Shown here piece after piece: positions 1 to 5,603 of a stretch of 5,701 bases of DNA. The translations under genes and the position numbers were made by a program. The first letter of the stretch is position 1. Every line of letters begins with the position of its first letter. The notes under the pieces are model-generated. The model searched no databases. It saw only the letters and a program-made list of their open reading frames with translations, and was not told the DNA's origin. Source of the DNA: Campylobacterales bacterium (GTDB taxonomy: Bacteria; Campylobacterota; Campylobacteria; Campylobacterales; QNZT01); the NCBI GenBank assembly GCA_015662615.1, contig DQTU01000054.1, positions 1 to 5,701 of the forward strand, given 5' to 3'.

Positions 1-1016
1 ACCATCACCCATCCCGATACCCAAATCTGCAGCTTTCAATGCAGGAACATCATTGACTCCATCCCCTGTTACAACAACAACTTCCCCCATCTTTTGGAGT
101 GTTTTAACGATACGGTATTTATGCTCTGGGAGTACTCGTGCTAAGACAGTCACTTTAGGAAGCAACCTTTAAGTGTCTCATCATCCAACTTATCCAAATC
201 TCTACCATTGAGAACTTCATCGCCCTCTTTAAAAATATTAACTGATTTGGCAATGGCTGTCGCAGTTAGGGCATTGTCTCCTGTGATCATTATGATTCTA
301 AGCCCAGCTTTTTTCGCTGTTTTCACGGCTTCTAAAACACCCTCTTTGGGAGGATCTAAAAACCCAACAAGTCCAACAAGCTCTATCTCCCACTCTTCGA
401 TATTATCACTTTCAAGTGCAAGTGCTGTGTCTAATGGATCTCCTTTACCATCAATCGATTCATTTGCAAGTGCAGATATGGTCTTGCTAAAATTATCATT
501 GAGTGAGAGCAGCTCTTCCACATGAAGTTTTCCCCGAGTAATAGTTCCCGTTTTATCCGATGCGATCACCGTCGCACTTCCTAAAGTCTCAACAGAAGGC
601 AAATGGCGAATATAGAATTTTTTACGACTCAGTGTCATGACACCAATGGTCAATACCAATGTCACAACAATTGGCAATCCCTCAGGTACAGCAGAGACTA
701 GCTCGGCGATGACCAAATAGATAATTTCAGCATTTTCTCTTCCCTGCCAAAAAGCTAAAATTGCTGTTATACCTTCATGAATATTACCCATAAGAAGAGA
801 AAGGGAAGCAGCAATAAGCAATATATAAACCAAAGGACTTTTAAACTGTTCTAAGAATAATTTGAAAAGATTATGCTGTTTTTCTTGAAGAATATTTAAA
901 CCATAATGAGAAAGAAGTTCTTTGGCTTTTTGATGACTATAACCCTCTTTTGAAACCTCCATCTCTTTAGAAAGTGCTTCAACACTCTGTGCATGTGGAA
1001 ATTTAGGGATAGTCAT
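1..1016 (-). pseudogene. P-type cation-transporting ATPase (P2, PEGLP-type), decayed and cut by the window edge
   Basis: This is the remnant of an ATP-driven inner-membrane cation pump. The first frame (1016 down to a TGA at 150-152) encodes 288 residues. They comprise a cation-ATPase N-terminal region (about 1-58), TM1 and part of TM2 (60-89), a TM4 with PEGLP at 111-115, the phosphorylation motif DKTGT at 154-158, GDPLDTAL at 192-199, and DPP and TGDN of the P domain (221-223, 245-248). Three things are broken. The TGES-bearing actuator domain and TM3 are absent at residue 89/90. The KGA-type nucleotide-binding segment is absent between about 200 and 206. The frame then shifts near 164-165, after which bases 1-153 read on in another frame as VTVLARVLPEHK and later TGDGVNDVPALKAADLGIG. 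The start is supported by AAAGGA six bases upstream of the ATG, and the gene sits 23 bases after purF. PEGLP suggests a Ca2+/P2A-like pump, but the ion is not determinable. Intact relatives are around 850-900 residues. A functional mini-protein is unlikely. Confidence 0.9.
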
Positions 1017-1039
1017 CGTTATCCTTTTGTATATAAGCC

Positions 1040-2377
1040 CTACTTTATAAAATAATTACCATCAAAACTTACAAGTGAATATTTTGTCTCACGCCCTAGA
1101 CTCTCTGCTAAACCATCAAGCGATAAAAACGAGAGTGAATCCGCACCGATAAGATCTCTTATCTCATCCTCGCTCATGTTTGCACTAATAAGCTCTTCAT
1201 AACTAGGCGTATCGATACCATAACGGCATGGATGTTTGATAGGAGGAGAAGCTAACTTAAAATGAACCTCTGTTGCCCCAGCATTTTTGAGCATTTTAAC
1301 AATTTGTCGAGAGGTTGTACCACGCACTAGCGAATCATCTATGATGACAACTCTTTTCCCTTCTATAATTTTTCTAATTGGAGAAAGTTTGAGTTTTACC
1401 TTCAAATCTCTCATCTCTTGTATCGGCTCAATAAATGTTCTACCGACATAGTGATTTCTTACGATTGCATTTTCAAAAGGAATTCCACTTTGCTTCGCAT
1501 AACCTAAAGCTGCTGCCACACCACTATCTGGTACTGGCAGTACAATATCCGCATCAACTGGATTTTCAATAGCAAGTCGTCTTCCCATCTCCATGCGTTT
1601 TTCATAAACATTTTTACCACAAATTACACTATCAGGTCTTGCAAAATATATATACTCAAATGCACATGGTCTAGGTTCTGACTCATAAAGCTGAACTGAT
1701 TTTGGCTCTTTTCCCTTTTCAAGGATTATCATTTCCCCTGGTTTAACATCTCGCACAAATTCAGCGCCTACAAGGTCAAAGGCACATGTTTCACTTGATA
1801 CGATATATCCACCATTTTTAAACTTTCCAAGTGAAAAAGGACGCACACCATAACGATCACGAATTGCAAACATCTTTTTACGACTCTGAATTAAAAGGCA
1901 ATAAGCACCTTTAATTTGATCAACAGCTTCGACAATACGATCTTGCAAACTATCTTTCTGGCTTCTAGCGATAAGATGGATGATGTTTTCCGTATCCATG
2001 TAAGATTGAAAAATTGCACCCTCATCTATCAAGCGTTCTCGTACTTCATCTTTGTTTGTCAAGTTTCCATTATGTACTACAGAAATTTCACCAAGCTTAT
2101 ACTTTGCAACAATTGGCTGAGCATCCAAAACAGAAGAACTTCCGGCAGTTGAGTAACGGTTATGACCTACTGCCATAGAACCTTTTAAAAACTCAAATGT
2201 CCCCTCATGTGCATAAACATCAGTAACCAAACCTCTTCTTTTTTTCGTGTAAATTCGCTCACCATCACTTGAGCTTATTCCCGTTGCTTCTTGTCCACGA
2301 TGCTGCATCGCAAAAAGCGCATAATAAGCTACTTTTGAAGCATTTGGTATGTTAAAAACGCCAACTATTGCACACAT
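1040..2377 (-). CDS. purF: Amidophosphoribosyltransferase (glutamine PRPP amidotransferase)
   Basis: This cytosolic enzyme makes 5-phosphoribosylamine from PRPP and glutamine, the committed first step of de novo purine synthesis. The 445-residue protein starts MCAIVGVF, so Cys2 becomes the N-terminal nucleophile of the glutaminase domain (about 2-230) once Met is removed, and no propeptide is present. Other glutaminase marks are HRGQEATG (26-33) and the HNGNLTN loop (102-108). The phosphoribosyltransferase domain follows, with the PRPP loop VIIDDSLVRGTT at 344-355. The regions EYIYFARPDS (241-250) and HPCRYGIDT (382-390) resemble the Bacillus-type, Fe-S-bearing subfamily. Cys238 and Cys384 match two of its cluster ligands, but the C-terminal C-x-x-C is S434-L-V-S437 here, so a classical 4Fe-4S site looks incomplete. 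The ATG is 8 bases after the dapB stop, and its weak ribosome binding site (TAGGA) overlaps that stop, suggesting translational coupling. The length is normal for the family. Confidence 0.97.
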   Translation of the reverse strand: MCAIVGVFNIPNASKVAYYALFAMQHRGQEATGISSSDGERIYTKKRRGLVTDVYAHEGTFEFLKGSMAVGHNRYSTAGSSSVLDAQPIVAKYKLGEISVVHNGNLTNKDEVRERLIDEGAIFQSYMDTENIIHLIARSQKDSLQDRIVEAVDQIKGAYCLLIQSRKKMFAIRDRYGVRPFSLGKFKNGGYIVSSETCAFDLVGAEFVRDVKPGEMIILEKGKEPKSVQLYESEPRPCAFEYIYFARPDSVICGKNVYEKRMEMGRRLAIENPVDADIVLPVPDSGVAAALGYAKQSGIPFENAIVRNHYVGRTFIEPIQEMRDLKVKLKLSPIRKIIEGKRVVIIDDSLVRGTTSRQIVKMLKNAGATEVHFKLASPPIKHPCRYGIDTPSYEELISANMSEDEIRDLIGADSLSFLSLDGLAESLGRETKYSLVSFDGNYFIK

Positions 2378-2385
2378 ATATTGTC

Positions 2386-3153
2386 CTAAATTCCCAAACA
2401 GTCTGTTATATTATAAAGACCATTTTCTTGATTTACTATCCATTTTGAAGCTTTGATAGCCCCTTTTGCGAAAGTATCACGACTCGTTGCTGTATGATTT
2501 AACTCAATGTACTCGCCATCATTGTAAAATCCAACGGTATGACGACCAACAATGTCTCCACCACGGAGTGACATGACAGCTATCTCATCTTTTGTTCGCT
2601 CACCAATATTTCCATCTCTTCCACTCACACGAACTTTATCAAGATCTAACCCTCTTGCATCTGCTACATGTTCAGCAAGAGTAAGTGCTGTTCCACTTGG
2701 TGCGTCTTTTTTGTACCTATGATGTTGCTCAACGATTTCTGCATCAAAATCCGCTAACGCTCGTGAAGCCATATGTGCTAATTTATTTAAAATTGCAACA
2801 CCCAATGACATGTTTGTAGCATAAAGAATAGGCATATATTTTGAAGCTTCTTCTAAAAGATTGAGTTGATGTTTGCTCATGCCAGTTGTTCCGATAACCA
2901 ATGGCGTGGGACTCTTTATCGCCTCTTCTAACAAACTCTCTGTGCCATTTGGCAAAGTAAAGTCAATAATTACATCAGAATTTTCTAAAAGAGTTTTTAC
3001 ATCATTTGTTATCAATAAATCATTATCAACCGCATATTTAAACTCATCAATAGCATGAAGCGTAGTTGCAACTGCTTTATCATCATCTTTTAAATTTTTA
3101 ACAAGTAACTCGCCTACTCGACCAGTTGAACCATGAATTCCTACTTTTATCAT
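2386..3153 (-). CDS. dapB: 4-hydroxy-tetrahydrodipicolinate reductase
   Basis: This enzyme reduces the DapA product with NAD(P)H to tetrahydrodipicolinate in the diaminopimelate/lysine pathway, supplying lysine and peptidoglycan cross-links. The 255-residue protein begins with a Rossmann glycine motif, GIHGSTGRVG (5-14). A central GTTGMS (88-93) and ATNMSLGV (112-119) follow. The DapB signature EQHHRYKKDAPSGTA spans 142-156, in which His144 and Lys148 correspond to the E. coli catalytic His159 and Lys163, and SGT (153-155) binds substrate. It is a little shorter than the E. coli enzyme (273 residues), as in other compact forms. The start has AAGGAAA upstream at a usual distance. The gene is 21 bases after trxB and 8 bases before purF, consistent with operon expression. 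All key motifs appear intact. Confidence 0.97.
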   Translation of the reverse strand: MIKVGIHGSTGRVGELLVKNLKDDDKAVATTLHAIDEFKYAVDNDLLITNDVKTLLENSDVIIDFTLPNGTESLLEEAIKSPTPLVIGTTGMSKHQLNLLEEASKYMPILYATNMSLGVAILNKLAHMASRALADFDAEIVEQHHRYKKDAPSGTALTLAEHVADARGLDLDKVRVSGRDGNIGERTKDEIAVMSLRGGDIVGRHTVGFYNDGEYIELNHTATSRDTFAKGAIKASKWIVNQENGLYNITDCLGI

Positions 3154-3174
3154 CTGCTTATTTCCTTAAAAAAT

Positions 3175-4101
3175 TTAATGTTCTCTAGCAATAGCTTGAA
3201 GTGCTGCTGTTGCACCATCTGAAGCTGCACATACCACTTGTTTTGGAGCAAGTATGCGAATATCTCCAGCAGCAAACAGACCTTCAACTGAAGTCTTCAT
3301 GCTCAAATCAACAATCACTTCTCCATACTCATTCAATTCACACAAAGTACTACCATCTTCTTGCATAAGTACCTCATTGTTCACATTCATGCCAACAAAT
3401 GTAAAAATTCCAGGAACGGGAAGATCTCTCTCTTTTCCCTCTTTATTAACAGTCAACACTCCAGAAACACCCATCGCATCACCATAAACTTTTTTGATAC
3501 TGGAGTTTAGTACGAGTTCAATATTTTCTTTGTTTTTAAGACGCTCTACTGTATTTGGAGAGGCACGAAACTCTTCTCTTCTGTGTATTAGATAAACTTT
3601 TGAACAAATGTTTGCTAAGTAAAGAGCCTCTTCAAGTGCTGTATCACCACCACCTAAAACTGCTACCTCTTTATCTTTATAGAAAAATCCATCGCATGTC
3701 GCACAAGTGCTTACACCTTTTCCAAAAAACTCATCTTCACCTTCAAAACCAGCTCTCTTTGGTGTACTTCCCGTACAGATAAGAACATTTTTTGCCGTTT
3801 CCTCTTTTCCACCTGCAAGAATAACTTTAAAATTATCCCCATCTTTTTCAACTCTTGTGACTTGAATCATCTCATGTTTGAGACCAAATCGCATACATTG
3901 CTCAGGCCATGGCTCCATAAGCTCCATACCCGTAACGACTTCTTTAATCCCCGGATAATTTTCAACTTCACTACTGTTCATAATCTGTCCACCAGGCAAG
4001 CCCATCTCAAACATGACAACATCTTTAAGTCCGCCACGCGTTGCATAAAGTCCTGCTGTTAAACCTGCTGGTCCCCCACCAATAATTGCTAAATCTAACA
4101 T
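3175..4101 (-). CDS. trxB: Thioredoxin-disulfide reductase
   Basis: This FAD-dependent cytosolic flavoenzyme transfers electrons from NADPH to thioredoxin, here presumably the TrxA encoded upstream. The 308-residue protein has the FAD-binding GGGPAGLTAG at 8-17, the redox-active disulfide C133-A-T-C136 followed by D137, and the NADPH-binding GGGDTA at 150-155. The NADPH-preferring HRR at 172-174 and the C-terminal FAD motif GLFAAGDIR near residue 275 complete the low-molecular-weight bacterial TrxB layout. The length is typical. Translation is supported by AAGGGGA, which overlaps the stop codon of the preceding small gene (10-base gap), so the two are probably coupled. Unusual features: a tryptophan-containing MEPWPEQ segment at 62-68 in place of the more usual MxxQA pattern, and GDIR where many relatives have GDVR. 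Confidence 0.97.
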   Translation of the reverse strand: MLDLAIIGGGPAGLTAGLYATRGGLKDVVMFEMGLPGGQIMNSSEVENYPGIKEVVTGMELMEPWPEQCMRFGLKHEMIQVTRVEKDGDNFKVILAGGKEETAKNVLICTGSTPKRAGFEGEDEFFGKGVSTCATCDGFFYKDKEVAVLGGGDTALEEALYLANICSKVYLIHRREEFRASPNTVERLKNKENIELVLNSSIKKVYGDAMGVSGVLTVNKEGKERDLPVPGIFTFVGMNVNNEVLMQEDGSTLCELNEYGEVIVDLSMKTSVEGLFAAGDIRILAPKQVVCAASDGATAALQAIAREH

Positions 4102-4111
4102 ATATTTCCCC

Positions 4112-4564
4112 TTATTCTATAATTTCAATTCTAGTATTTTGTTTGTATTTTAATTTTTTCTGTTTTACGATTTCAAATACACATGGAACATCGTAAATAT
4201 TAAACTTTTGGATAAACTTCAGTAGCGTGTTCATGCCACTTGTGATGTATATAATACTCTCTTCTTCTTTAAATCTTTTTTGATATAGATCAATTGCCAA
4301 TATCTTATTATCATCTTTGATTTTTGTTACAATATCTTCAACTTTTTGCATATTAGAACTATAAACTAAAATAGTATATTTTTCATCTTTTGGTGTAAAA
4401 AGTTCACTTTTTTGATAAAAGGTAGTTTGCGAGAAATCAAAAAATTTATATTTGGAAAATTCATAATTATAATAGGCAAAAGCACCAGCGACCATCGCGG
4501 CACCAAAAAAAGAGGCAAGCATAGAGGTGAGGGAGAAAGCTCCCTCTCGTTTGTTTCTACTCAA
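4112..4564 (-). CDS. Membrane-anchored protein, possibly degenerate thioredoxin fold, between trxA and trxB
   Basis: I do not recognise a named family. The 150-residue protein has a short basic N-terminus (R3, K5, R6) and one hydrophobic helix at about 12-32, then a Lys/Glu-rich soluble part, which would place that part outside the cytoplasm by the positive-inside rule. The soluble part alternates strands and helices: YTILVYSSN (63-71), helix 73-83, ILAIDLY (88-94), helix 112-121, then IYDVPCVFEI (123-132). The last block resembles the cis-proline region of thioredoxin (IRSIPTLLVF in TrxA), with Pro127 in the cis-Pro place. Where thioredoxin has WCGPC this protein has YSSNM, and its only cysteine is Cys128, so ordinary oxidoreductase activity is not expected. 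The start is uncertain. The longest frame begins with TTG at 4564, 7 bases after trxA and without a clear ribosome binding site. An ATG at 4522 (residue 15) is the alternative. The Trx-fold idea is inference from pattern only. Confidence 0.8.
   Translation of the reverse strand: MSRNKREGAFSLTSMLASFFGAAMVAGAFAYYNYEFSKYKFFDFSQTTFYQKSELFTPKDEKYTILVYSSNMQKVEDIVTKIKDDNKILAIDLYQKRFKEEESIIYITSGMNTLLKFIQKFNIYDVPCVFEIVKQKKLKYKQNTRIEIIE
4529..4546 (-). promoter_or_regulatory. Perfect 7-bp hairpin at the start of the gene after trxA
   Basis: In the transcript direction the sequence GAGGGAGCTTTCTCCCTC forms a perfect 7-base-pair, GC-rich stem with a CTTT loop, in otherwise AT-rich DNA. It begins 16 bases after the TTG start proposed for the small gene and ends 6 bases before the in-frame ATG at 4522. 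A run of seven T on the transcript (4505-4511) follows 17 bases later, too far for a classical intrinsic terminator. It could dampen transcription beyond trxA, stabilise the trxA mRNA 3' end, or control the start of the next gene. The structure is seen in the sequence; the role is inference. Confidence 0.45.
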
Positions 4565-4571
4565 CTATTTA

Positions 4572-4889
4572 CTAAAGAAATGAGTCAATTTTGTCAGCAA
4601 GTACTTGTTTACCAGCAGCGCCTACCATTGTGTCTACCATCTCACCGTCTTTGAAAACTAAAAGTGTTGGAATAGATCTAATTCCATATTTGATTGCGAT
4701 ATCTTGCTCTTCGTCAGTATTAACTTTTGCAATTGTCGCTTTTCCGTCGAAATCTTCTGCTAACTCTTCGATTACTGGAGCGATCATTCTACACGGTCCA
4801 CACCATGGAGCCCAGAAGTCTACTAAAGTAACACCTTTAGCAATTGTGTCAGCAAAGTTATCGTTTGTTAATTCTACATATTTTCCCAT
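4572..4889 (-). CDS. trxA: Thioredoxin
   Basis: This small cytosolic dithiol protein reduces protein disulfides and donates electrons to enzymes such as ribonucleotide reductase and peroxiredoxins; TrxB re-reduces it. The 105-residue protein carries the canonical W29-C30-G31-P32-C33 active site, the buried Asp24 (E. coli Asp26), the cis-proline motif SIPT (72-75) and the closing GxxGK-like segment around 90-94. No signal peptide is present and the length is standard. The ATG at 4889 is preceded by AGGAAA with a 5-base spacer. It is the first gene of the minus-strand operon and has a good TATAAT box upstream. Nothing is missing, so it should be functional. Confidence 0.98.
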   Translation of the reverse strand: MGKYVELTNDNFADTIAKGVTLVDFWAPWCGPCRMIAPVIEELAEDFDGKATIAKVNTDEEQDIAIKYGIRSIPTLLVFKDGEMVDTMVGAAGKQVLADKIDSFL

Positions 4890-4894
4890 ATTTA

Positions 4895-4900
4895 TTTCCT
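4895..4900 (-). promoter_or_regulatory. Ribosome binding site of trxA
   Basis: The sequence AGGAAA on the minus strand lies 5 bases before the trxA ATG and fixes that start. Confidence 0.7.
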
Positions 4901-4941
4901 ATTAATTTAAATTGTATTATCCATCGGATTAATACGCGCAT

Positions 4942-4947
4942 ATTATA
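4942..4947 (-). promoter_or_regulatory. Putative -10 box of the trxA operon promoter
   Basis: A perfect TATAAT lies on the minus strand 52 bases upstream of the trxA ATG and would give a leader of about 45 bases. No convincing -35 hexamer exists; TTAACT at 4967-4972 has a 19-base spacer. The upstream DNA is a series of A/T tracts. Weak or absent -35 boxes are known for sigma-70 promoters of Campylobacterota, so the call is plausible. A second, poorer candidate (GATAAT, 4917-4922) lies nearer to the gene. Confidence 0.55.
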
Positions 4948-5064
4948 CAATTTTAATCTTACATTAAAGTTAATATCTAAATCTAAGGTAGTATGGATAA
5001 TTAAATATAAAATATTTTTACAATTTATTAATAAAAGTAAAACTATCTTTTTATTTTTTTGTGT

Positions 5065-5070
5065 TAAAAT
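5065..5070 (+). promoter_or_regulatory. Putative extended -10 box for the plus-strand membrane gene
   Basis: TGTTAAAAT (5062-5070) fits an extended -10 element (TG, one base, then TAAAAT) preceded by a T-rich stretch (5048-5060). It lies 21 bases before the ATG at 5092, leaving a short leader that holds only the ribosome binding site. No -35 box is evident. The divergent trxA promoter is about 120 bases away, and the DNA between them is AT-rich, with no operator I can identify. Confidence 0.45.
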
Positions 5071-5080
5071 CTACAAAAAC

Positions 5081-5086
5081 GAGGAG
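5081..5086 (+). promoter_or_regulatory. Ribosome binding site of the plus-strand membrane gene
   Basis: GAGGAG ends 5 bases before the ATG at 5092. This selects that start over the in-frame ATG at 5104, which would be 17 bases away. Confidence 0.7.
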
Positions 5087-5091
5087 AAATC

Positions 5092-5502
5092 ATGGGATTT
5101 ATAATGAATCTATTACCAATGAATGTCTTTCCCCTAATTCTTGTAGTTCTTTATGAAAACGCACACCTTGCAAAAAAATACATCAACATGGATATCACAA
5201 CCGTCATAAGTGAATATAAGTTTCTCTATATGGTGGCCGCACTGCTTCTGTTTACACTCTCTTATGAGATGGTAAAAGCTGCGATGTTTGCTCCAAAAGG
5301 TTCTGGCACATGGGTTGATTTTATCATGTCATTTCTACTATTTATGGGAATTATTCTCTACATCATGCATGTGATTATGCGACTTGATGAAAGACCTTCA
5401 CTATTGATTTTACTTGTAGCAGAAGCACAATTGCTTGATGTTATGGTTGGTTTTTATCTCGCTATCACAAATGCAAGACGGGATTTTAATACGGGAGGAT
5501 AG
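5092..5502 (+). CDS. Four-helix integral membrane protein of unknown function
   Basis: I do not recognise this family. The 136-residue protein has four hydrophobic stretches at about 7-21, 44-66, 74-96 and 103-126, joined by short loops, and an Arg/Asp-rich tail (NARRDFNTGG). There is no cleavable signal peptide and no metal- or nucleotide-binding motif. Acidic residues lie within or at the edge of helices (Glu59, Asp76, Glu111, Asp116) and His93 sits in helix 3, which could suit ion or proton handling, but this is speculation. The start is supported by GAGGAG and an extended -10 box just upstream. It is transcribed away from the trxA operon and appears monocistronic. Its last 17 bases overlap, tail to tail, the end of a truncated minus-strand gene. 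It is a real gene by length, ribosome binding site and coherent hydrophobic pattern, but its role is unknown. Confidence 0.8.
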   Translation: MGFIMNLLPMNVFPLILVVLYENAHLAKKYINMDITTVISEYKFLYMVAALLLFTLSYEMVKAAMFAPKGSGTWVDFIMSFLLFMGIILYIMHVIMRLDERPSLLILLVAEAQLLDVMVGFYLAITNARRDFNTGG

Positions 5503-5603
5503 CACCAAATTTTTTAGCAATTTCCGGCTGGGTTCGATCCCAGCTGACAAACTCTTTTTTTAAAACATTTCGATAGAAGTTATCTAAAATCTTTCTATCT
5601 TTA
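5486..5603 (-). pseudogene. 3' remnant of an unknown gene cut off by an apparent insertion element
   Basis: Reading the minus strand down to a TAA at 5486-5488 gives about 38 residues that look like a genuine soluble C-terminus: KDRKILDNFYRNVLKK, then EFVSWDRTQPEIAKKFG, then AILPY. The frame holds no start codon. Its upstream side runs into GGTGTCC and an in-frame TAG (5612-5614), which belong to the presumed insertion-sequence end, so the 5' part of the gene has been separated or lost. The composition (Lys, aromatic and acidic residues in amphipathic order) fits coding DNA of the same genome. I cannot name the protein. The end overlaps the last 17 bases of the convergent membrane-protein gene, a normal tail-to-tail arrangement. 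A chance open frame of this size is possible but less likely, given the protein-like sequence and the coincidence of its end with the element edge. Confidence 0.55.

Noticed and set aside
208..525. Plus-strand Ser-rich 105-residue frame opposite the ATPase
   Set aside because: The Ser/Pro/Ala-rich composition is typical of an antisense shadow, and the minus strand clearly carries ATPase motifs.
4591..4905. 104-residue plus-strand open frame antisense to trxA
   Set aside because: It is a shadow of trxA coding on the opposite strand and has no ribosome binding site or recognisable protein features.
4844..5091. Plus-strand open frame crossing the trxA promoter region
   Set aside because: It is low-complexity, AT-driven translation (Ile, Lys, Phe, Asn) over promoter DNA, with no credible start signal.
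5527..5544. GCTGGGTTCGATCCCAGC resembles a tRNA T-arm or a terminator stem
   Set aside because: The loop is six bases rather than seven, no cloverleaf arms or CCA fit around it, and the T-run at 5555-5561 is 10 bases away. The stretch reads as SWDRTQP in the truncated minus-strand gene, which explains it better.
5572..5599. Inverted repeat GATAGAA / TTCTATC as a terminator for the plus-strand gene
   Set aside because: It is AT-rich with a 14-base loop and no following T-run, and it falls inside the minus-strand coding remnant; it is probably chance.
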